This document shows, piece after piece, positions 26,452-34,316 of a DNA stretch of 64,000 bases (positions are counted from its first letter, which is position 1; the number at the start of each line of letters is the position of its first letter). Source of the DNA: UBA6398 sp963660485. Lineage in GTDB: Bacteria > Bacteroidota > Bacteroidia > Bacteroidales > Bacteroidaceae. The position numbers and the translations under genes are program-made. The notes beneath the pieces are model-generated. The model saw only the letters and a program-made list of their open reading frames with translations, was not told where the DNA came from and did no database searches. The stretch lies in NCBI GenBank assembly GCA_963660485.1, contig CAVKYH010000001.1:124001-188000 (forward strand), read 5' to 3'.

Positions 26452-27732
26452 TTATATCTTGGCGAAAGCCTGATCCAAGTCGTCGATTAAGTCTTCCACG
26501 TTTTCCGTACCGATCGAGAGGCGGATTGTCCCTTCGTATATACCTTGGTCTGCGGCCTCCTCCGGGCTCAATTCCGAGTGGGTGGTCGTGAGCGGGTGGA
26601 TTACCAGCGATTTCACGTCAGCCACATTTGCGAGCAACGAGAATATCTGGAGGTTGTCGATGAACTTGAACGCATCTTCCTGCGTCCCGTTGATTTCAAA
26701 CGTGAATATAGAGCCGCCGCCGTTCGGGAAGTAACGTTCATACAAGTCGTGGTTGGGGTGGGTTGCAACCGAAGGATGGTTGATTTTCTTTACTTTGGGT
26801 TGGTTTTTGAGGTATTCAATAACCTTCAATGTGTTTGCCACGTGGCGCTCAACGCGCAAACTCAATGTCTCGAGGCCCTGCAAGAGAATCCATGCGTTGA
26901 AAGGGGAGAGCGTGGCACCCTCGTCGCGCAAAAGCAAAGCACGCACACGTGTTGCAAAAGGCGCGGGGATTGTTCCGAACTTCAAACCGTGGTAGCTTGG
27001 GTCGGGCTCGGAGAAACCGGGGAACTTGTCGTTTGCAAGCCAGTCGAATGTGCCGCCGTCAACAATGACACCACCGAGCGAACTGCCGTGGCCGCCGATG
27101 AATTTTGTGGCAGAATGAACCACAATGTCGGCTCCGTGCTCAATGGGACGGATTAGGAACGGCGTGCCGAACGTGTTGTCGATTACCAAAGGAATTCCGT
27201 GGCGGTGGGCAATCTCAGCCGTGCGTTCTATGTCAGATATGTTTGAATTGGGATTGCCGAGCGTTTCGATATAAACCAGCTTGGTGTTCGGTTTAATGGC
27301 GTTCTCCAATTCTTCGTAGTTGTCAGGATCAACAAAGGTAGAGTCGATTCCGTAGCGGCTCAATGTATGTTTCAGTAAGTTGTATGTGCCGCCGTAGATA
27401 GTCTTTGTAGCCACCACATGGTCGCCTGCAAAAGCAATGTTGGTTATTGCGTAGGTAACGGCAGCAGCTCCCGATGCAACGGCAAGGCCTGCAACGCCAC
27501 CTTCAAGGGCTGCCACACGGCTTTCAAATACACCTTGTGTGGAATTGGTGAGACGTCCGTAAATATTGCCGGCATCGCGAAGCCCGAAACGGTCGGATGC
27601 GTGCTGTGAATTATGGAATACGTATGATGTTGTCTGATAAATAGGCACTGCGCGCGCATCTGTGGCGGGATCTGCCTGTTCTTGTCCTACATGAAGTTGT
27701 AATGTTTCGAAATGTAACTTTTTCTCTGACAT
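26452..27732 (-). CDS. metY: O-acetylhomoserine sulfhydrylase
   Basis: This PLP enzyme forms homocysteine from O-acetylhomoserine and sulfide in methionine synthesis. The 426-residue length is typical for MetY and longer than cystathionine gamma-synthase (about 390). The opening FETLQLHVGQEQADPAT is a MetY hallmark. The PLP lysine is K210 in HSATKFIGGHG, and PLVIDNTFGTPF lies just before it. It is transcribed divergently from an Lrp/AsnC regulator, which makes that regulator a candidate controller. Confidence 0.92.
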   Translation of the reverse strand: MSEKKLHFETLQLHVGQEQADPATDARAVPIYQTTSYVFHNSQHASDRFGLRDAGNIYGRLTNSTQGVFESRVAALEGGVAGLAVASGAAAVTYAITNIAFAGDHVVATKTIYGGTYNLLKHTLSRYGIDSTFVDPDNYEELENAIKPNTKLVYIETLGNPNSNISDIERTAEIAHRHGIPLVIDNTFGTPFLIRPIEHGADIVVHSATKFIGGHGSSLGGVIVDGGTFDWLANDKFPGFSEPDPSYHGLKFGTIPAPFATRVRALLLRDEGATLSPFNAWILLQGLETLSLRVERHVANTLKVIEYLKNQPKVKKINHPSVATHPNHDLYERYFPNGGGSIFTFEINGTQEDAFKFIDNLQIFSLLANVADVKSLVIHPLTTTHSELSPEEAADQGIYEGTIRLSIGTENVEDLIDDLDQAFAKI

Positions 27733-27796
27733 GGCTTTCTATTTTTAATGTTAATATTTCAGTTTAATTTGGGTTGTTCCCTTATTTTTTCATTTG

Positions 27797-27804
27797 CAAA
27801 GTTA
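27797..27804 (-). promoter_or_regulatory. -7 promoter box for metY
   Basis: The minus strand reads TAACTTTG, 64 nt upstream of the metY start. The Lrp promoter is 52 nt away, pointing in the opposite direction. Confidence 0.65.
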
Positions 27805-27855
27805 CGCTGTCCGAAAATAATCACCAAATATTTTCTGAAAGCAAGAAAATAATAG

Positions 27856-27863
27856 TATATTTG
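27856..27863 (+). promoter_or_regulatory. -7 promoter box for the Lrp/AsnC gene
   Basis: TATATTTG, about 95 nt before the ATG at 27958. Confidence 0.6.
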
Positions 27864-27957
27864 CATCTGAAAACCGAAAAATGTGATGGTTTGCGGCCTG
27901 AACATTTGCGCACGGCAGTAAATTGTAAAACCATAATAAGAAACTACCAACAAAAAG

Positions 27958-28428
27958 ATGGAAAAGACCAACAATTTGGACAGCACCGACATCGCTATCC
28001 TTAGAGAATTGCAGAACAATTCGAGGCTTACGATAAAAGAACTGGCGTCTAAGGTGAACCTTTCGCTCTCGCCTGTGCACGAGAGAATGAAAAACTTGGA
28101 GCGCAACGGATATATTAAGAAGTATACTACGATTTTGAACGCCGAGAAGCTCGATTTGGGCTTTACTGTGTTTTGCAAGATAAAGATGCGTAGAATCAAT
28201 CACGACATTGCTACGGATTTTGTGAACTCCATACGCGAAATTCCTGAGGTAACGGAATGCTATAATATCTCCGGGCAATACGACTATCTGTTGAAAGTGA
28301 GCGCAAGCAATATGGCGTCGTATCAAAGTTTCGTGATAAATGTATTGGGAAGGATAGAGTCGATGCTTTCGATAGAGAGTACATTTGTTATGGCGGAGGA
28401 AAAAAACACGTACGGCATCAATATATAA
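27958..28428 (+). CDS. Lrp/AsnC-family transcriptional regulator
   Basis: This is a 156-residue regulator. The N-terminal winged helix-turn-helix is clear (LDSTDIAILRELQNNSRLTI, with recognition region VNLSLSPVHERMKNLERNG). The C-terminal RAM effector domain follows (VTECYNISGQYDYLLKVSA). These proteins form dimers or octamers and sense amino acids. Its divergent arrangement with metY suggests control of sulfur amino-acid synthesis, which is inference. Length is normal. Confidence 0.9.
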   Translation: MEKTNNLDSTDIAILRELQNNSRLTIKELASKVNLSLSPVHERMKNLERNGYIKKYTTILNAEKLDLGFTVFCKIKMRRINHDIATDFVNSIREIPEVTECYNISGQYDYLLKVSASNMASYQSFVINVLGRIESMLSIESTFVMAEEKNTYGINI

Positions 28429-28576
28429 TGTATGTCCGACGTAATGACACCAAATCATTGCATAAATTGGCCTATTTCCAACGTTGGCGGCATATTTTTG
28501 GCTTATTGCACGCTTTGTTCTTGTTTTTTACCTACTTTTGCGTGTTAAGAGCGGTTTTCAACCAAGTAAACAACCG

Positions 28577-29968
28577 ATGAACTTTCGACGAATTCTCATA
28601 ACATTTGCAGTGCTTTTGCAGGCGTCTGTTTTTTGTCTTGCGTCAGTGGACGGCGGCAAGTTTACATTGGTTATAGATGCCGGTCATGGCGGACATGATG
28701 CCGGGGCAATCGGTACTTATTCGCAGGAAAAGAACATAAATTTGAACGTAGCCCTTGCTTTCGGAAAATTGGTGGAGCGCAATTGTAATGATGTAAAGGT
28801 TATATACACGCGCAAGACCGACGTTTTCATTCCTTTGCAGGAACGCGCGGATATTGCCAACAGAAATAAAGCCGACCTCTTTGTTTCGATACATACCAAT
28901 GCCTTGCCAAACGGAAAGATTGCGTACGGCTCTGAAACTTATACGCTCGGTATGGCGCGTTCGTCGGAGAATTTCGATGTAGCAAAGCGTGAAAACTCTG
29001 TTATATTGGTTGAAAATGACTACAAGGAGAAATATGCCGGTTTCAATCCCAATTCTTCTGAAAGCTATATCATATTCGAATTCATGCAAGATGAACATAT
29101 GAAGCAGAGCATAAGTCTTGCCCAAAGCATACAGAAGTATTATGTGAGTCTTGCCCACCGCAAAAACAAAGGGGTTCACCAGGCAGGGTTTCTTGTGTTG
29201 CGCGAAACTTCAATGCCAAGCGTTCTTACGGAATTGGGGTTTATAAGTACGCCCGAAGAAGAGGCTTATCTCAATAGCCAGGACGGAATCAGCAAATTGG
29301 CGCGCTCTATTTTTGAAGGATTCCTTGACTACAAACAAAGTCAGGACGGAAAGATTCGTCCCGCAACTTACAAGAACGAAGACGTTGCGCCGGTTCAGAC
29401 CAAAAACGAGCAAGACAATGATTCTGTGCCCCGGGTTGTTGCGGCTGAAACTCAAAATACAGCAGCTGACAACGGCAATGAAAATTCCGACAAAAAAACT
29501 GCGGAAACACAGAAAGGAAAGGGAGTGGACAATCAGGAACAGGAGTCAGTGCTTGCCCAACAATTCGGAAGCAAAGAAAGCGCTAAACAACAAACAGTTG
29601 CAGATGAAAAAAACGATAAGGCATCTCGTGAAAACGATGTCAGACATAATTCAAATAATGTCAGACATCAGAAAACGCAGGACGAAGCCCCTGTTTTCAA
29701 GATACAATTCCTCACTTCCGATACCCCTATAAAATCAGGCGACAAAAGGTTGCAGGGCTTTGAACGCGTGGAAAATTATCAGGAAAAACCGGGCGGAATA
29801 ATCAAATACACCTGCCTTTCGACCACAGACTATAACGAAGCAGTTGCAAATCAAAAAGAAGTGCGCAAAAAGGTTGCCGATGCCTTTATCGTGGCATTCA
29901 AGAATGGCCAGAGAGTAAACTTGGCAGATGCTATAAACGAGTATAAATTAAATAAGAGTAAGAAATAA
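28577..29968 (+). CDS. N-acetylmuramoyl-L-alanine amidase (Amidase_3) with C-terminal SPOR-like extension
   Basis: This is a 463-residue secreted zinc amidase that cuts the MurNAc-L-Ala bond. The start at MNFRRILITF gives a proper signal peptide (1-22); an earlier in-frame ATG at 28484 is less likely. Zinc-site motifs are VIDAGHGGHDAGA (His37), a downstream HTNA and the catalytic TELGFISTPEEEAYL. After the catalytic domain (about 28-250) comes a low-complexity Lys/Glu/Gln/Asn linker (about 255-370), then a C-terminal SPOR-like region (FKIQFLTSDTPIKSGDK to the end). Residues 348-365 of the linker are encoded by a copy of the dispersed palindromic repeat. It is probably cell-division linked and leads an operon with an MCE protein. 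Confidence 0.9.
   Translation: MNFRRILITFAVLLQASVFCLASVDGGKFTLVIDAGHGGHDAGAIGTYSQEKNINLNVALAFGKLVERNCNDVKVIYTRKTDVFIPLQERADIANRNKADLFVSIHTNALPNGKIAYGSETYTLGMARSSENFDVAKRENSVILVENDYKEKYAGFNPNSSESYIIFEFMQDEHMKQSISLAQSIQKYYVSLAHRKNKGVHQAGFLVLRETSMPSVLTELGFISTPEEEAYLNSQDGISKLARSIFEGFLDYKQSQDGKIRPATYKNEDVAPVQTKNEQDNDSVPRVVAAETQNTAADNGNENSDKKTAETQKGKGVDNQEQESVLAQQFGSKESAKQQTVADEKNDKASRENDVRHNSNNVRHQKTQDEAPVFKIQFLTSDTPIKSGDKRLQGFERVENYQEKPGGIIKYTCLSTTDYNEAVANQKEVRKKVADAFIVAFKNGQRVNLADAINEYKLNKSKK
29618..29670 (+). repeat. Modular palindromic repeat, copy 5, inside the amidase coding region
   Basis: The sequence carries the same flank (GGCATCTCGTGAAAACG), the arm GATGTCAGACAT and a core (AATTCAAAT) as the intergenic copies. 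Its second arm is in direct rather than inverted orientation. It reads in-frame as K-A-S-R-E-N-D-V-R-H-N-S-N-N-V-R-H-Q with no stop. Confidence 0.85.
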
Positions 29969-29990
29969 CGCAAGTAAAAACCTACGTGAT

Positions 29991-30902
29991 ATGAAAAGTC
30001 AGTATTTCACCATAGAAGTGAAGGTGGCTATCGCAGCCATAGTTGCAATCGTTCTGTTGTTTTTCGGAATAAACTTCCTGAAAGGAATAGACGTTTTCAA
30101 ATCAACGCATACCTATTATGTAGTCTTTTCCGATGTAACGGGACTTACAAAGTCGAATCCGGTATACGCCAATGGCTATGCCGTGGGAAATGTGAAAGAT
30201 ATCGACTACAACTATGAAAAACCCGGAAACGTGGTGGTTCAGGTGGAATTGTCAAAGGCAATGCAGATACCTCGCGGAACTTCGGCAGAACTCGTTTCGA
30301 GCATGCTCGGAAGCGTGAACATGAATCTTGTGCTCTCGTCTAATCCTTTGGAACACTTGAATGCCGGCGACACAATCTATGGACATATACACGAAGGGGC
30401 TTTGGAAAAGGTGGAAACCATGATTCCGGCGTTTGAAAAGATGATGCCGAAGTTGGATTCCATATTGACTTCGCTCAACGCGCTTCTTGCCGACCCCGCA
30501 ATAGCTGCAACGCTTCATAATGTGAACGAGATTTCCGCCGATTTGAAGGTGAGCACCAAACAACTCAACAGTATTCTCGCAAACGACATTCCGATGCTTA
30601 CCAAACGCATGGACAGAATTGGCGAAAACACGGAACTGCTCACCAAGAATCTAAGTCAACTGGACGTAGCTTCAACACTCGAAAGCGTGAACCGCACAAT
30701 AGAAAACATGAACAATATGACAAGCTCCTTGAACACCAAGATAAACGGCAAAGACAATTCGCTCGGACTACTTCTGAACGACAGGGGAGCTTATGACAAA
30801 CTATACGACACAATGAACAGCGCCAACGATTTGCTTGTTGACTTGAAGCAACACCCCAAACGCTACGTGCACTTCTCTGTGTTCGGAAAGAAGGAAAAAT
30901 AA
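29991..30902 (+). CDS. MlaD/MCE-family phospholipid-transport protein
   Basis: This is a 303-residue protein with one N-terminal membrane helix (about 12-30, IAAIVAIVLLFFGINFLKG). An MCE domain follows (about 36-118, YYVVFSDVTGLTKSNPVYANG and the GTSAELVSSMLGSVNMNL region). The remaining residues form a long helix typical of MCE proteins that build a periplasmic tunnel or needle. MCE proteins move phospholipids between the membranes. No MlaE/MlaF permease or ATPase genes are adjacent here. It starts 22 nt after the amidase gene and ends 7 nt before an aminotransferase. Confidence 0.87.
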   Translation: MKSQYFTIEVKVAIAAIVAIVLLFFGINFLKGIDVFKSTHTYYVVFSDVTGLTKSNPVYANGYAVGNVKDIDYNYEKPGNVVVQVELSKAMQIPRGTSAELVSSMLGSVNMNLVLSSNPLEHLNAGDTIYGHIHEGALEKVETMIPAFEKMMPKLDSILTSLNALLADPAIAATLHNVNEISADLKVSTKQLNSILANDIPMLTKRMDRIGENTELLTKNLSQLDVASTLESVNRTIENMNNMTSSLNTKINGKDNSLGLLLNDRGAYDKLYDTMNSANDLLVDLKQHPKRYVHFSVFGKKEK

Positions 30903-30909
30903 TATCTAA

Positions 30910-32115
30910 ATGCCAACAATCTCGGAACGCGGCGAGAGAATGCCGCAATCACCAATACGCAAACTCGCTCCTTTGGCAAACGCAGCCAAAGAACGGGGAC
31001 TCAAAGTGTATCATCTGAATATCGGACAACCCGACCTGCCTTCTCCGCAAAGCGGATTGGAGGCACTGAAACATATCGACCGCAAAGTTCTCGAGTATAG
31101 CCCTTCGCAAGGATTCAAGACCTATCGCGAAAAACTGGTACACTATTATGCGAAATACGACATCGACGTAACTCCCGACGACATCATAATAACAAGCGGC
31201 GGCTCCGAAGCTGTGTTGTTCGCATTTCTGTCGTGTTTGAACCCGGGCGATGAAATCATTGTGCCCGAACCGGCTTACGCTAATTATATGGCGTTTGCCG
31301 TGGCTGCGGGAGCAACTATACGAACAATAGCAACAACAATAGAAGAAGGGTTCTCGCTTCCCAAAGTCGAGAAATTCGAGGAACTGATAAACGATAGGAC
31401 TCGCGCAATACTGATATGCAATCCAAACAATCCCACAGGCTATCTTTATACGCGCAGAGAGATGAACCAGATTCGCGATATGGTGAAGAAATACGACCTT
31501 TACCTGTTCAGCGATGAGGTTTACCGTGAATTTATCTACACAAGTTCTCCTTATATTTCCGCCTGCCATCTTAAAGGAATCGAACAGAATGTGATTCTAA
31601 TTGATTCCGTATCGAAACGTTACAGCGAATGCGGAATAAGAATCGGGGCTTTGATTACGAAAAATCAAGATGTGAGAAAAGCAGTAATGAAATTCTGCCA
31701 AGCACGTCTGAGTCCGCCTTTGCTGGGTCAGATAGTGGCGGAAGCATCTCTTGATGCCGATGAAAAATATACGCGCGACGTTTATGACGAATACGTGGAG
31801 CGGCGAAAATGTCTCATTGACGGGCTTAATCGTATCCCCGGCTGTTATTCTCCTGTGCCTATGGGGGCTTTTTATACCACAGCCCAATTGCCGGTAGACG
31901 ATGCCGAGAAATTTTGCGCCTGGTGTCTCACCGATTTTTCCTATGAAGGCGCAACTGTGATGATGGCTCCTGCGGCGGGCTTCTATACAACTCCCGGGGC
32001 GGGGCGAGATCAGGTGCGTATTGCCTATGTATTGAACAAACAGGATTTACATCAGGCGCTTGTGGTTTTGCGTAAGGCTCTCGAAGAATATCCCGGCAGA
32101 ACAATCAGACAATGA
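30910..32115 (+). CDS. Class I/II pyridoxal-phosphate aminotransferase
   Basis: This is a 401-residue fold-type I aminotransferase of the aspartate aminotransferase superfamily. The PLP lysine is K236 in DSVSKRYSECGIRIG. Other landmarks are NIGQPDLPSP near the N-terminus, ILICNPNNPTGYLY (the Asn contacting PLP) and FSDEVYREF. The amino acid substrate cannot be read from the sequence; aspartate or an aromatic/branched amino acid are possible. It sits in an operon of envelope genes (MCE upstream, LolC-like permease overlapping by 4 nt downstream), so co-transcription may not mean a shared pathway. Confidence 0.85.
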   Translation: MPTISERGERMPQSPIRKLAPLANAAKERGLKVYHLNIGQPDLPSPQSGLEALKHIDRKVLEYSPSQGFKTYREKLVHYYAKYDIDVTPDDIIITSGGSEAVLFAFLSCLNPGDEIIVPEPAYANYMAFAVAAGATIRTIATTIEEGFSLPKVEKFEELINDRTRAILICNPNNPTGYLYTRREMNQIRDMVKKYDLYLFSDEVYREFIYTSSPYISACHLKGIEQNVILIDSVSKRYSECGIRIGALITKNQDVRKAVMKFCQARLSPPLLGQIVAEASLDADEKYTRDVYDEYVERRKCLIDGLNRIPGCYSPVPMGAFYTTAQLPVDDAEKFCAWCLTDFSYEGATVMMAPAAGFYTTPGAGRDQVRIAYVLNKQDLHQALVVLRKALEEYPGRTIRQ

Positions 32116-33356
32116 ACCTTTCTCTTTTTATAGCGCGAAGACTTTACGCTACGGAGAACAAGGCAAAACGTGCGTCATTGCCTGCTGTGCGCATTGCTAT
32201 AACTGGCGTTGCGGTGGGAATTGCCGTGATGATTGTTTCTATTGCTATTGCCATGGGCTTCAAGGACGAAATCAGTTCAAAAGTCATTGGTTTCGGTTCG
32301 CATATCGTTGTTATCGATGCTTCGTCCACTTTGGAGCAGACCAATGAGCCTATAAATGCCACCGACTCGTTTTTGAATTGCGTGAAGAGCGTGCCAAATG
32401 TATCTTATGCGCAGACTTTTACGCTGAAAACGGGTATATTGAAAACCGAAAACGACTTCGCCGGAATAACATTGAAGGGAATAGGCAAGGGATATGACGA
32501 ACGTTTTATCGAAAGCCACGTAGTGGAGGGCAAGTTGCCTGATTTCTCATCTTCGTCCTCGCTCAACGAAATTGCCATAAGCCACAATACTGCCAAGGTG
32601 CTTAATGTGAAGTGCGGGGACAAGATATTCGCTTATTTCTTTGAGAACGGCTTGCGCACGCGGCGCTTTAAAATTGCAGCGATATACCGCACCGATTTGT
32701 CGCAGTTTGACAATATAATAGTGTATGCCAACCAAAAGACGGTGAACCAGCTTAACGGTTTTTCTGCAAGGCAAGTTTCGGGCGTGGAGGTGCAGTTGAA
32801 AGATTTTGACCGGCTGTATGAAACAAACATGAAGCTTGGCAAAAAGATAGCCTACTACAATATTTACAACAACACGCAGTATGCTTCCTATAATATCAAG
32901 GAGATGTATCCGCAGATATTCGATTGGCTCGGTTTGCTCAATATTAATATTGCCGTGATATTGATAATGATGATATTGGTAGCCGGTGTAACCATCGTTA
33001 GCGGGTTGTTGATTCTAATTCTCGAGCGCACGAGTACCATTGCCTTGCTTAAATCGCTTGGCGCCACCAATTCGTTGATACGCCATACGTTCATAAAACT
33101 CGCTGTCATCATATTGCTCAAAGGCATGCTGTTGGGGAATGTGATTGGTCTGTTGCTGGCGTTCCTGCAAAAGCAGTTCTGTATCGTGAAACTCGATCCT
33201 GAGTCATATTATATTGAGAGCGTTCCCATAGAGCTTAATGTGTGGGTTGTTGTGGCTGTTACCGTGGTAACGTTTGTCATATCCACGCTTGCTTTGGTGC
33301 TGCCAAGTTATTTTGCCGCCCGTATTCATCCGTCCAAGGTTTTGAGATTCGAGTAG
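32112..33356 (+). CDS. LolC/LolE- or FtsX-like ABC transporter permease
   Basis: This is a 414-residue inner-membrane protein with the MacB/LolC layout. There is one N-terminal helix (about 28-55, VAVGIAVMIVSIAIAMGF) and a large periplasmic domain (about 56-270). Three C-terminal helices form the FtsX domain (for example INIAVILIMMILVAGVTIVSGLLILI). The opening FIARRLYA and the ERTSTIALLKSLGATNSLI coupling region fit lipoprotein-release permeases. The partner ATPase is not in this window. The start overlaps the aminotransferase stop (ATGA). Lipoprotein export is the most likely role. Confidence 0.85.
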   Translation: MNLSLFIARRLYATENKAKRASLPAVRIAITGVAVGIAVMIVSIAIAMGFKDEISSKVIGFGSHIVVIDASSTLEQTNEPINATDSFLNCVKSVPNVSYAQTFTLKTGILKTENDFAGITLKGIGKGYDERFIESHVVEGKLPDFSSSSSLNEIAISHNTAKVLNVKCGDKIFAYFFENGLRTRRFKIAAIYRTDLSQFDNIIVYANQKTVNQLNGFSARQVSGVEVQLKDFDRLYETNMKLGKKIAYYNIYNNTQYASYNIKEMYPQIFDWLGLLNINIAVILIMMILVAGVTIVSGLLILILERTSTIALLKSLGATNSLIRHTFIKLAVIILLKGMLLGNVIGLLLAFLQKQFCIVKLDPESYYIESVPIELNVWVVVAVTVVTFVISTLALVLPSYFAARIHPSKVLRFE

Positions 33357-33409
33357 CGATATAGGCTTACAATATATTGACAGCATTTTGCTATATTGCG
33401 AAAAAGCAT

Positions 33410-33417
33410 TATCTTTG
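33410..33417 (+). promoter_or_regulatory. -7 promoter box for tRNA-Pro
   Basis: TATCTTTG with an upstream TTTG (33387-33390), ending 21 nt before the mature tRNA. Confidence 0.7.
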
Positions 33418-33438
33418 CACCGCAAAAAGCAAAAGCCA

Positions 33439-33513
33439 CGGGGTGTAGCGCAGTCCGGTTAGCGCACCTGCTTTGGGAGCAGGGGGTCGCGAGTTCGAAT
33501 CCCGCCACCCCGA
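33439..33513 (+). tRNA. tRNA-Pro (anticodon TGG)
   Basis: This is a 75-nt cloverleaf. The acceptor arms CGGGGTG / CACCCCG close perfectly with discriminator A. The anticodon arm CCTGC-TTTGGGA-GCAGG carries TGG in the loop, and the T arm GCGAG-TTCGAAT-CCCGC is present with one weak pair. CCA is not encoded. It has its own promoter and reads codons CCN. Confidence 0.95.
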
Positions 33514-33644
33514 CTTTTATCAGAAGTGCTTTCTTACAGAATTTTTTCTGTTTGAAAGCATTTTTCTTTCTCCTTGTTTTATAAAAGTTTGCCGGTATCG
33601 TAAACTCCTTGATACTGAGGAGAAAAGAAAGCCGCGCGTTATAA

Positions 33645-33735
33645 GAAAAATTCCAAGGCATCTAATTTAAATTAGATGCCTTGGAATTTAAACAAGATGC
33701 CTTGGAGTTTTTACGACAACCGATGTCGTAAAAAC
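33645..33735. repeat. Modular palindromic repeat, copy 6 (CCTTGG word)
   Basis: The three-arm layout is the same as copy 1, but every arm carries the word GATGCCTTGG in place of GATGCGTCGG. AATTTAAATT cores and the TTTTTACG tail are conserved, and a further short CGATGTCGTAAAAACG palindrome is attached. It lies between tRNA-Pro and the convergent nitroreductase gene. Confidence 0.85.
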
Positions 33736-33736
33736 G

Positions 33737-34249
33737 CTATGCTTTTTCTATAAATTCGTCCTGGGATTTGCGCTTCTTTTCTCCGCGAGGGCAGTCGGTT
33801 GTTATATGGCCGATAGGAATTATAGCCACGGTCTCAAATCCCGGACGGGGGAAATGTTGCGCCATCTTGGCGGGGTCGTAATTGCAAACCCAGCAAGTGC
33901 CGAGATTTCGCTCTGCGGCTGCAAGACACAGGTGCTCGGTTGCTATTGCTACGTCGATGTCGCCGTGGGGCTTGTTGTCGTAGGAACGCACCCAGTTCTC
34001 GGCGGTATTCTTCATGCATATTATATATAGCGGAGCTGTTTTGAACCATTCGCGGTCGTAACATTCCTGAACTTTCCTGCGGTTTTCTTCTGATGAAACT
34101 ACGATGAATTTCCACGGTTGGCGGTTGCATGCCGACGGGGCCATACGCACTGCTTCCAGGATATAGTTCAAATCGTCGTTGCTGATGCTTTCGCCGCTGA
34201 ACTTGCGGGCCGAGAAGCGCTCTTTGCTTAATGTCAATAAATCTGTCAT
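33737..34249 (-). CDS. Nitroreductase-family flavoprotein
   Basis: This is a 170-residue FMN-dependent oxidoreductase of the short nitroreductase type. The opening SKERFSARKFSGE carries the FMN-binding Arg-Ser/Arg pattern, RMAPSACNRQPWKFIVV is the second family signature and GTCWVCNYDP is the third. The natural substrate is unknown for most members. The stop is next to palindromic repeat copy 6. It lies 67 nt downstream of the SulP gene on the same strand and may be co-transcribed. Confidence 0.88.
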   Translation of the reverse strand: MTDLLTLSKERFSARKFSGESISNDDLNYILEAVRMAPSACNRQPWKFIVVSSEENRRKVQECYDREWFKTAPLYIICMKNTAENWVRSYDNKPHGDIDVAIATEHLCLAAAERNLGTCWVCNYDPAKMAQHFPRPGFETVAIIPIGHITTDCPRGEKKRKSQDEFIEKA

Positions 34250-34316
34250 GGTAAATTTGTATTTGTTGGGTTATGATAATTGCTGCAATTGCTGTAATCG
34301 TTGCGTGGTTGGGGGC

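Noticed and set aside
26257..26490. 77-codon frame after palindromic repeat copy 4
   Set aside because: It runs through the metY terminator and into metY antisense, with no recognisable protein features.
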